Assembly: GCA_964348095.1 (NCBI GenBank)
Contig: CAYGBK010000103.1
Location: forward strand, 1 to 11,294
DNA from: WVXP01 sp964348095
GTDB taxonomy: Bacteria; Desulfobacterota; BSN033; WVXP01
Length of the DNA: 11,294 bases
Direction of reading: 5' to 3'
Shown here one piece after another: positions 6,628 through 11,294 of this stretch; the first letter of the stretch is position 1, and every line of letters starts with the position of its first letter. The position numbers were made by a program, and so were the translations under genes. The notes beneath the pieces are model-generated. The model ran no database searches, was not told the origin of the DNA, and was given only the letters and a program-made list of their open reading frames with translations.

Positions 6628-6727
6628 AACATCGATTGTCTCAGTTCGCCCCCTCTAGACGTAGAGCATACATTCGCAAATCGGGACGTTCCCCGATCGA
6701 AACTGAGGAGTATGAATAATCGATGTT
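6628..6727. other. Nested inverted repeats, possible three-way-junction RNA or cruciform
   Basis: A closed arrangement of four stems is visible. The outer stem is AACATCGATT (6628-6637) with AATCGATGTT (6718-6727), 10 bp perfect. The second stem is CTCAGTT (6640-6646) with AACTGAG (6701-6707). Inside these are two side-by-side hairpins: CTCTA-GACG-TAGAG (6653-6666) and ATCGGG-ACGTTC-CCCGAT (6680-6697). As RNA this makes a three-way junction about 100 nt long. On the minus strand it would be a leader element ending about 135 nt before gctA. It matches no riboswitch class I recognise. The symmetry does not tell the strand. Confidence 0.45.
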
Positions 6728-6753
6728 AATCGTTCCCTACTCGCTCTGTCTCT

Positions 6754-6870
6754 ATTCTGGATTCTGACTCCTGACTACTCTACTGACCGCTGCTTTGTAT
6801 ATTCTGACTCCTGGCTCCTGACTTCTGGTTCTTACATTCCGACTCCTGTCTTCTGGCTTCTAAATTCTCT
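6754..6870. repeat. Degenerate heptanucleotide tandem array (CTCCTGA/ATTCTGA type)
   Basis: The sequence divides into 7-base units over 117 bp: ATTCTGG, ATTCTGA, CTCCTGA, CTACTCT, ACTGACC, GCTGCTT, a 5-base unit, then ATTCTGA, CTCCTGG, CTCCTGA, CTTCTGG, TTCTTAC, ATTCCGA, CTCCTGT, CTTCTGG, CTTCTAA, ATTCTCT. Phase is kept except for one 2-base slip near 6796-6800. It starts just beyond the M24 gene and codes for nothing evident. Its unit differs from that of the CAACTGA family, although both share a CTGA core and the same period. Confidence 0.75.
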
Positions 6871-6872
6871 TT

Positions 6873-8066
6873 CTACAAATGAATGATGCCGTCATCAAAA
6901 TGGCTCAACTTCGCTAGCCCACTTGATGTAACCACATAATCGTCTTCCAAACCGATAGCTCCCTCCCCAGGGAACACCATCTTGGGTTCTACGGCAAAAA
7001 CCATACCCTCCTCAAGAGGTGCGGGATATCGCTTTGCCAGCACAGGGAGTTCATCAATCTCCAGTCCAATACCGTGGCCAAGAAACTGGACTTTGTCATC
7101 CCCGAAACCCATAAAATAGGCCGTCAACCCCCTCCCTTCCACTAGCTTTATCGCTTCTCGATACAATGAATTACAAAGGATTCCCGGCCGAGCTTTTGAT
7201 TCGACAAGGGCGGCTACCTCGTGGAGTACCTCATAGCCTTTGTAAAACTTTTTTGGCAACTGCCCAATGACAAAAGTGCGGGTCACATCTGCCACGTATC
7301 CATTGATGCCGACACCAAGATCGAGGAGAATGGACTCGTTCCGTTTGATCCGATTGTGCCCCGCACCCTGAGCGATGGCCGGAGTCGTACCTGACCCACC
7401 GATGGGAGTCTCGGTAAACGAGGGGGTGGCGCCTGTCTTCCCACACAACACATGGGAATGGAACATCTCCTGGTTCCATCCCCTCATTCTGAGCCTTCCT
7501 TGATCTCCTTGACTGCGGGCCAGACTGAACAAGGCGCCGTCCACCTCGATTTCCGTCAGCCCCTCCCGGATGATTTCACGGGCTTTTTGAAGACTGCCCG
7601 CTATCACTTTAGTCGCTTTCTTGATCTGCTCAATTTCGAAGGGCGTTTTTACCATCCGCAGACGACGTATGAGAAACGAGACATCCGAAAAGGAGGCATC
7701 GGGGAAGACCTTCTGAAACCGCATGAACTGAGAAACGGGGAGAACATCGAATTCCAAGCCCACACTCTTTGGGTAACCAATCCCGCACTTCTTCAAGACC
7801 TTTGGAATATCTTGTGGCACCTCCATCGGCTCGATCAGATCGAGTGCTGACTCGTGCTTCGCCCGCTCAAGGCTCTTCTGGACCAACAGCACCGGCGGGC
7901 CCTGTCGGGGGATGTAGAGAACCGATCGCTGGGTTGTTCCCGAAAAATAGAATAGGTCTACATTCTGGGAAATAATCGTCCCATCCAGTCCCTTCTTCTG
8001 GATGGCCTTTTGAAATTTTTCGATCCGATTCTGTAACTCTGTTTTCGCTGTGAGAAGCATTTGCAT
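6873..8066 (-). CDS. M24-family metallopeptidase (Xaa-Pro aminopeptidase/creatinase fold)
   Basis: This 397-aa protein has an N-terminal creatinase-type domain (about 1-140) and a C-terminal pita-bread domain (about 145-390). All five di-metal ligands expected from E. coli PepP can be placed: Asp249 (ILLDLG), Asp260 (GYVADVTRTF; 11 residues on, as in PepP), His331 (LGHGIGLE), Glu360 (FAVEPK, 29 residues after the His, as in PepP) and Glu374 (GLEDDYVV). It is therefore probably an active cytosolic metallohydrolase. The usual second His of the GHxxGLxxHE block is Asp here (GLEIDELP), so strict Xaa-Pro specificity should not be assumed. The ATG at 8066 follows AGGAAGGAA about 10 bases upstream; another in-frame ATG lies two codons later. 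No signal peptide is seen. It lies upstream of the CoA-transferase genes on the same strand but is separated by 379 bp, so a functional link is doubtful. Confidence 0.92.
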   Translation of the reverse strand: MQMLLTAKTELQNRIEKFQKAIQKKGLDGTIISQNVDLFYFSGTTQRSVLYIPRQGPPVLLVQKSLERAKHESALDLIEPMEVPQDIPKVLKKCGIGYPKSVGLEFDVLPVSQFMRFQKVFPDASFSDVSFLIRRLRMVKTPFEIEQIKKATKVIAGSLQKAREIIREGLTEIEVDGALFSLARSQGDQGRLRMRGWNQEMFHSHVLCGKTGATPSFTETPIGGSGTTPAIAQGAGHNRIKRNESILLDLGVGINGYVADVTRTFVIGQLPKKFYKGYEVLHEVAALVESKARPGILCNSLYREAIKLVEGRGLTAYFMGFGDDKVQFLGHGIGLEIDELPVLAKRYPAPLEEGMVFAVEPKMVFPGEGAIGLEDDYVVTSSGLAKLSHFDDGIIHL

Positions 8067-8099
8067 TTAACTTGAGTTCCTTCCTGATCGAGATAGGAT

Positions 8100-8128
8100 G
8101 TGATAACACACAAGAGCCCTTTTCTCAA
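8100..8128 (-). promoter_or_regulatory. Possible sigma-70-type promoter for the M24 peptidase gene
   Basis: On the minus strand TTGAGA (8128-8123; five of six consensus bases) is followed after exactly 17 bases by TATCAC (8105-8100; four of six). This places transcription start about 25-30 bases before the ATG at 8066, leaving room for the AGGAAGG ribosome site. It lies 3 bp from the direct repeat bounding the MITE-like element, so the insertion would have separated it from any upstream control region. The evidence is sequence match only. Confidence 0.35.
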
Positions 8129-8131
8129 TCG

Positions 8132-8458
8132 AAAAAACCTTGAGGAGTTTCCCCAAAAATCCGGAGGCCAATCAGTAATTATGTGAGCACCTTCCTAGTT
8201 GTAGGGGATTCTCTTGTCCCTGAGCGACGTTAGCGGAAGCGGTGGGGTCCCATCGCAGGTGAGCAGGAAGGGGAAGGCCCCACCTTTAGAGCGGGGAAGG
8301 GGCAGGCTTTCCCCACCTGCGAACCGCGATAGGGTCACTGCGAGAGCGTGGGAGCGAAGGGATGAGAGAATCCCCTCCGCAAATCCGAGTTTTTCAACAA
8401 AATCCGAATTATATGGGAACACTTCATTCAAAAACGGGGTAACTCCTCAAAAAACCTT
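8132..8458. mobile_element. MITE-like element with terminal inverted repeats and 10-bp flanking direct repeat
   Basis: The proposed 307-bp element spans 8142-8448. Its ends are GAGGAGTTTCCCC (8142-8154) and GGGGTAACTCCTC (8436-8448), which are inverted copies with one mismatch in 13. Immediately outside lie AAAAAACCTT (8132-8141) and AAAAAACCTT (8449-8458), an exact 10-bp direct repeat consistent with a target-site duplication. It encodes no transposase, so it would be a non-autonomous element moved by an enzyme elsewhere. Two related segments, AATTATGTGAGCACCTTC near 8178 and AATTATATGGGAACACTTC near 8407, lie in direct orientation within it. The family is not assigned; the A-rich flank weakens the duplication evidence slightly. 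Confidence 0.6.
8204..8375. repeat. Nested palindromic repeat (GGGATTCTC...GAGAATCCC) inside the MITE-like element
   Basis: The outer arms GGGGATTCTCTTGTCCCT (8204-8221) and AGGGATGAGAGAATCCCC (8358-8375) match in 16 of 18 positions. Inner pairs include GGTGGGG (8241-8247) with CCCCACC (8278-8284), and CGCAGGTG (8254-8261) with CACCTGCG (8314-8321). The right half, TCACTGCGAGAGCGTGGGAGCGAAGG, resembles the TCATTGCGAG...GAAGCAATC intergenic repeats that I recall from many environmental bacterial genomes. It may be a separate repeat that has become part of the larger element. Confidence 0.6.
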
Positions 8459-8562
8459 CGGTTTTGCAGCATCCAAGGCCTCACTATCGATCGGGCTATG
8501 GGAAATCTACTAGGAGATGAAAAAAAAGCACTGAGCGTGAGGGCGAAAAGGAAGAAGTAAGA

Positions 8563-8606
8563 GGCTAGAATTGGCGATATGGAAGGAAGGCCTCCATGCT
8601 CTAGCC
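8563..8606. other. Nested hairpin of unknown role
   Basis: GGCTAGA (8563-8569) pairs with TCTAGCC (8600-8606), and inside it ATGGA (8579-8583) pairs with TCCAT (8593-8597). Read on the minus strand it is followed by a pyrimidine-rich stretch, but this is not a clean T-run. It may be an old terminator, a repeat remnant or part of a small RNA. Nothing else supports a transcript here. Confidence 0.3.
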
Positions 8607-8716
8607 CTGACCCTTTAGCCTTTCCGCATCTTTGAAATCGATTCTTGAGCTGGCAAAACCAATCTTTTTCGGGGAACTTGAATCCGTATTGAGACCAGGA
8701 GCCCTTTGCGAATCAG

Positions 8717-8756
8717 GGGAAGACAGAAAACACCATCCCCTCTCGAGAGATGGTGT
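8717..8756 (-). terminator. Intrinsic terminator of the radical SAM operon
   Basis: ACACCATC (8730-8737) and GATGGTGT (8749-8756) form a perfect 8-bp stem enclosing a CTCTCGAGAG palindrome. On the minus strand the stem is followed by TTTCTGTCTT. It lies about 34 bases beyond the radical SAM stop codon, a standard position. The T-run is interrupted, so termination may be incomplete. Confidence 0.6.
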
Positions 8757-8789
8757 ATCCAAGCCACAGGTTCGGATTCTACAGGTGAT

Positions 8790-10145
8790 CTACTGGTTCA
8801 GGTACTCCTCCTTCCACACCTCGTCAGCGAATTCGCCAAATCTGGCGGCATATTCATCCATCTCTTTCGCCATATCGGTGACGACTTCTTCGGCTCCAGG
8901 GTGAGTAAAATAGGCTCCCGATTCCTCGATTACCTCTCGGTAGACATGAGGATTGTCGATGATCATGCAGGGGCGAAGATGGTTAGAATTATGCGGCACC
9001 TTATTGCGGATGCATCGGAACAGTTTGCCATCAAGGGCTTCGGCAAGGCTTACATCACGGATGTTGTGTTCAGCTATATGGGTATAAACACATGGTTCCA
9101 CATCGCCGTTGGCATTGATGTGGAAGTAGCGCCTGCCTCCGGCAATGCACCCCTCGACGTGGGGGCCATCGTTCCAGAAGTCGAGCACAAAAAGGGGCTT
9201 CTCTCTTCTGAATTTGATCACTTGCCGCCGTAAGAAATCTCTCTGTTCGGGAGTCACCATGAGATTGATGTCCCCTTCGCCATTGACGGGAAGATAGAGA
9301 AAGTACATCTGGGCCACCACACCCTTGTCAACCAGCGTGTCGATGAACTCGTCGGAAGCAACCGTCTCAACATTGTGCCGTGTTACCGTTGCCGAGGAAC
9401 CCAGGATGACGCGTGACTCTCTCACATAATCCATGGCATCCATGATCTTCCGGTAAACCCCCTTTCCGCGCCATCGATCGGTCTCCTCTTCATACCCTTC
9501 ACAGCTTACCACGACAGCCGCATTTCCCAGTTCAGCGATTCGATGAGCTTTCTCCTCATCCATAAGAGTCCCATTGGTGTAAACCTGGAAAAAGATGTCC
9601 GGGTGGTCTTCGAGCATCTGAAAAAGATGGGGGTACACAAAGGGCTCCCCACCCAGGATTGTGACAAAGTATATTCCCAGCTCCTTAGCTTCCTTCAGAA
9701 TCCTCTTGACCAGATCATACTCGATCCCAGGATGACGCCGCTGCCCAAGCGTGTAGCACCCTTCGCACCTCAGGTTGCATCGCCAGGTGGGACTCAGTAT
9801 CATGATGAACGGGGGTCGGAAGCCGTAGTTCTGCTCGAAAAAATCTCTTTTCTTTCCCCCCCTAAACCATGCATTATTGAACAGGGTGTGGAAAATCTTT
9901 ACCCGGTTCTCCTTGGGCAGGTAGTTGAGAACCTTGTAGAAAAGTTCCTTGGTCGAATGGGTCGGACTCTGGAGCATTTCCCGAACCGCCTTGATTGCAC
10001 CTAGCACCTCTTCATCACTGGTGAGCTTTTCCCCAAGATAGGTCATCTGGACAAGCCCCTTGTCCGTGACCCGACCAAGAAGTTCAACGATCATTCTTGA
10101 TGCCTGTTGGGATGTAAAATCCCTGATTTGCTCCGAGAATTTCAT
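8790..10145 (-). CDS. Radical SAM protein with SPASM-like C-terminal cysteines
   Basis: This is a 451-aa iron-sulfur enzyme of the MoaA/PqqE/SkfB-like radical SAM group; its substrate is unknown. Residues 1-110 are a helical domain I do not recognise. The radical SAM core starts near 113 with the cluster motif CNLRCEGC (Cys123, Cys127, Cys130), and GGEP at 165-168 contacts the SAM amino group. After the core, Cys333 (EGCIAGG), Cys352 (NGDVEPCVYTH), Cys378 and Cys393 (LRPCMIIDNP) could hold an auxiliary cluster, in the manner of SPASM or Twitch domains. The NGDVEPC block is typical of such tails. A GTG at 10163 would add six residues, but the ATG at 10145 is preceded by GGGAGGT at the right distance, so I use it. 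The gene follows a 45-aa membrane protein by 33 bp under a sigma-54-type promoter and ends at a terminator. No maturase substrate peptide with an obvious leader is adjacent. Confidence 0.88.
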   Translation of the reverse strand: MKFSEQIRDFTSQQASRMIVELLGRVTDKGLVQMTYLGEKLTSDEEVLGAIKAVREMLQSPTHSTKELFYKVLNYLPKENRVKIFHTLFNNAWFRGGKKRDFFEQNYGFRPPFIMILSPTWRCNLRCEGCYTLGQRRHPGIEYDLVKRILKEAKELGIYFVTILGGEPFVYPHLFQMLEDHPDIFFQVYTNGTLMDEEKAHRIAELGNAAVVVSCEGYEEETDRWRGKGVYRKIMDAMDYVRESRVILGSSATVTRHNVETVASDEFIDTLVDKGVVAQMYFLYLPVNGEGDINLMVTPEQRDFLRRQVIKFRREKPLFVLDFWNDGPHVEGCIAGGRRYFHINANGDVEPCVYTHIAEHNIRDVSLAEALDGKLFRCIRNKVPHNSNHLRPCMIIDNPHVYREVIEESGAYFTHPGAEEVVTDMAKEMDEYAARFGEFADEVWKEEYLNQ

Positions 10146-10178
10146 CTCTACCTCCCAATTCACTAGATTCGGCGTAAA

Positions 10179-10316
10179 TCATTTCACTGCTGCCCAGAAG
10201 CCTATCACCGAGACAGCGACGCCTACCCCCAATTCATTGAATGCATTGCCACTCGCAACGAAAGACGCGATGATCAACCAGATTCCCAAAACTCCTGTGA
10301 CCCATCCCTGCCACAT
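10179..10316 (-). CDS. Small two-helix membrane protein, SPW-repeat-like
   Basis: This 45-aa reading frame reads MWQGWVTGVLGIWLIIASFV at its N-terminus and ends GVAVSVIGFWAAVK. It has two hydrophobic stretches (about residues 5-22 and 29-44) joined by a short polar turn, SGNAFNE. The Trp-Gly spacing (WQGW, GIW, GFW) is the pattern of SPW-repeat integral membrane proteins, although the literal S-P-W triplet is absent. The ribosome site is weak (GAGAG about 10 bases upstream). It lies 33 bp upstream of the radical SAM gene on the same strand and about 37 bases after the predicted start of the sigma-54-type promoter, so it should be the first gene of that operon. Function is unknown; a membrane anchor or partner of the radical SAM protein is possible. 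Confidence rests on position and composition more than on strong homology. Confidence 0.6.
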   Translation of the reverse strand: MWQGWVTGVLGIWLIIASFVASGNAFNELGVGVAVSVIGFWAAVK

Positions 10317-10363
10317 TGGTGACGCTCTCTTTCGACAGTGTTGATATTCTGTTGACTATTTTT

Positions 10364-10379
10364 CGCAAAATCCGTACCA
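10364..10379 (-). promoter_or_regulatory. Sigma-54 (-24/-12) promoter of the SPW-like/radical SAM operon
   Basis: The minus strand reads TGGTACG-GATT-TTGCG, against the sigma-54 consensus TGGCACG-N4-TTGCW. The GG (10378-10377) and GC (10366-10365) dinucleotides have the invariant 12-base spacing, and only the fourth base and the final W deviate. Transcription would start near 10353, about 37 bases before the small membrane-protein ATG. It lies between the upstream gene's terminator and the operon, and the upstream gene is itself a sigma-54 activator. Confidence 0.75.
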
Positions 10380-10383
10380 TTTG

Positions 10384-10418
10384 ATAAAAAAAACAGGTCA
10401 CAAAAAGCGACCTGTTTT
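10384..10418 (-). terminator. Intrinsic terminator after the sigma-54 activator gene
   Basis: AAAACAGGTC (10390-10399) and GACCTGTTTT (10409-10418) form a perfect 10-bp stem with a 9-nt loop. On the minus strand the stem runs into an uninterrupted T tract of eight bases. It lies about 160 bp after the activator stop codon and just before the -24/-12 promoter, so it separates the two transcription units. On the + strand the T tract is only four bases. Confidence 0.85.
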
Positions 10419-10577
10419 CAATAAGTTACGAGTCAGGACTCCTCTGCCCTTACATCGAAAAGTCAGAGGGAGAATGAAATCCGCGAATAAATACTTCGCA
10501 CTCTCGGAAAGTGAGACTTACCAACGGTGACAAGTGCGAAGCATGATATCGCATCAGTTATCTTCTTCTTCGCAGTT
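10419..10577. promoter_or_regulatory. Spacer with inverted repeats, candidate activator-binding region
   Basis: This non-coding stretch lies about 65-225 bases upstream of the predicted sigma-54 start, where enhancer sites usually are. It contains CTTCGCACT (10494-10502) with AGTGCGAAG (10533-10541), a perfect 9-bp inverted repeat. Between them CACT (10499-10502) and AGTG (10510-10513) form a shorter dyad. CCTCTG (10441-10446) with CAGAGG (10464-10469) is a further pair. Any of these may bind the activator; which one cannot be told from one copy. Confidence 0.4.
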
Positions 10578-11294
10578 TCACCCTCCTTGATAGTCTCTCG
10601 GGTTGATCCGGTATTTTCGAATCATATTCTGGAGCTGTCTTCGGTCAATTCCCAATTCCTGGGCACTCCGGCTGACATTCCCCATGTTTCTATTCAGACC
10701 TTCTTCAACAAATTCTCGTTCGATTTCCTCTGTTATTCTATCTCTTGCCGCTCTCTTGATCGCCTTCAACTCCTCCCAGGTCCTAATATCCTCCTTGGGA
10801 AGGGAAGGTTCTCCAGCCCGAACTTCAGGTGGGAGGTGCTCAATCCGAATCACTTCAGACCTGGCGAGGACCATCGCCCGAACAACACAGTTTTCCAGTT
10901 CTCTCACATTACCAGGCCAATCGTATCCCTGTATGAGAGATAGGGCCTCCTCTGACACTTCTGGGGGGCTTCCCTTCGATTCCTCGCGATGCTTCTCTAG
11001 AAAATGGCTAACTAACAAAGGGATGTCTTCCTTTCTCTCCCGGAGAGGAGGCAACTTCAGGGTCAGCACATTTAACCGGTAGTATAGATCCTCACGAAAT
11101 CCGCCTGCTTTCACAGCCTCTTTCAGGCTCTTGTTGGTTGCCGTCACGACTCTCGCGTCAACCTCGATGCTTTCAACGCCGCCGACTCTCATGAAGCGAT
11201 ACCCTTCCAAGGCTCGGAGGATTTTTGCCTGCAACTCCTTCGGCATCTCCCCAATCTCGTCGAGAAAAATTGTGCCGTCGTTGGCCATCTCGAA
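10578..11294 (-). CDS. Sigma-54-dependent transcriptional activator (NtrC family), 5' end beyond the window
   Basis: These are the last 238 codons of an AAA+ enhancer-binding protein; the reading frame continues past the right edge (FEMANDGTIFLDEIG), so the Met at 11288 is internal. Visible parts are the Walker B block GTIFLDEIGEMP, the RVGGVESIEVDARVVTATN strand region, FREDLYYRLNVLTLKLPPLR with RKEDIP, and the sensor II segment YDWPGNVRELEN. A linker of about 40 residues follows, then a Fis-type helix-turn-helix (NVSRSAQELGIDRRQLQNMI) near the C-terminus. The P-loop, the GAFTGA sigma-54 contact loop and the N-terminal sensory or receiver domain lie outside, so the input signal cannot be stated. 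It is followed by a terminator and a -24/-12 promoter for the SPW-like/radical SAM operon, which is the likely target. Confidence 0.93.
   Translation of the reverse strand, partial: FEMANDGTIFLDEIGEMPKELQAKILRALEGYRFMRVGGVESIEVDARVVTATNKSLKEAVKAGGFREDLYYRLNVLTLKLPPLRERKEDIPLLVSHFLEKHREESKGSPPEVSEEALSLIQGYDWPGNVRELENCVVRAMVLARSEVIRIEHLPPEVRAGEPSLPKEDIRTWEELKAIKRAARDRITEEIEREFVEEGLNRNMGNVSRSAQELGIDRRQLQNMIRKYRINPRDYQGG

Larger units (their letters stand above)
6494..6872. other. 379-bp intergenic region upstream of the CoA-transferase genes
   Basis: No protein gene is supported here. From the gctA side it contains the hairpin over the gctA ribosome site (6492-6526), a short GTGCC/GGCAC stem (6531-6544), a nested dyad structure (6628-6727) and a heptamer array (6754-6870) that begins 2 bp from the M24 peptidase stop codon. 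The gctA promoter should be here. A sequence resembling a sigma-54 site, AGGCACG-N4-TTGA on the minus strand (6536-6522), has the right spacing but lacks the -12 C, so it is not called as a promoter. Confidence 0.6.
8067..8789. other. 723-bp gene-free region between the M24 peptidase and radical SAM genes
   Basis: No coding sequence is supported. The region contains a probable promoter for the peptidase gene (8100-8128), a MITE-like element (8142-8448) with flanking direct repeats, a nested hairpin (8563-8606) and the terminator of the radical SAM operon (8717-8756). Frames that stay open across the palindromic element carry low-complexity sequence made of the repeat and are not called. Confidence 0.65.

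Noticed and set aside
6628..6727. Integron attC site
   Set aside because: The outer AAC...GTT symmetry is suggestive, but the flanks do not fit RYYYAAC/GTTRRRY, and no integrase or cassette is present.
6628..6727. tRNA gene
   Set aside because: The stems form a three-way junction and not a cloverleaf; there is no T-loop GTTCRA or 7-bp acceptor stem of the right layout.
6754..6870. CRISPR array
   Set aside because: The repeat unit is 7 bases with no unique spacers of 25-40 bases, and no cas genes are present.
8195..8431. 78-codon ORF on the minus strand across the palindromic element
   Set aside because: Its sequence is just the palindrome and element arms read in one frame; there is no ribosome site or known domain.
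10470..10530. 18-codon ORF with a purine-rich leader in the activator/promoter spacer
   Set aside because: It is too short to support and lies across the candidate enhancer dyad; nothing indicates translation.

Overview
The window reads as chromosomal DNA of an anaerobic or facultatively anaerobic bacterium. A member of the former Deltaproteobacteria (Desulfobacterota) is my best guess. The reasons are the two-subunit methylmalonyl-CoA mutase with its own MeaB and epimerase, a glutaconate-CoA-transferase-like pair, a sigma-54 activator, and period-7 intergenic repeats. The lineage is an inference. No rRNA, tRNA, CRISPR array or transposase gene was seen.

Positions 321-4018 (+ strand) form a methylmalonyl-CoA module: meaB (GTPase chaperone), the catalytic mutase subunit, the separate B12-binding subunit, and, after a 265-bp repeat-bearing gap, methylmalonyl-CoA epimerase. 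Together they interconvert succinyl-CoA and methylmalonyl-CoA, as in propionate oxidation or formation. MeaB carries an unusual NKCE in place of the G-protein NKxD motif.

Positions 4054-8066 (- strand) hold, in order of transcription, an M24 metallopeptidase, a 379-bp gap, the two subunits of a family I CoA-transferase (GctA-like, GctB-like), and a PilZ-domain protein 7 bp behind gctB. The 379-bp gap contains a 117-bp period-7 repeat array, a possible three-way-junction structure, and a hairpin covering the Shine-Dalgarno of gctA. The PilZ gene converges with the epimerase gene.

Positions 8067-8789 are non-coding. They contain a 307-bp element with 13-bp terminal inverted repeats and a 10-bp flanking direct repeat, which is the layout of a MITE. 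A nested palindromic repeat of the 'TCACTGCGAG...' type lies inside it. A terminator for the next operon follows.

Positions 8790-11294 (- strand) hold a sigma-54-dependent activator cut by the window edge, then an intrinsic terminator, a near-consensus -24/-12 promoter, a 45-aa two-helix membrane protein resembling SPW-repeat proteins, and a radical SAM protein with extra C-terminal cysteines. The arrangement suggests that the activator controls the small-protein/radical-SAM operon. The radical SAM substrate is unknown, and this operon is the least-explained functional unit in the window.
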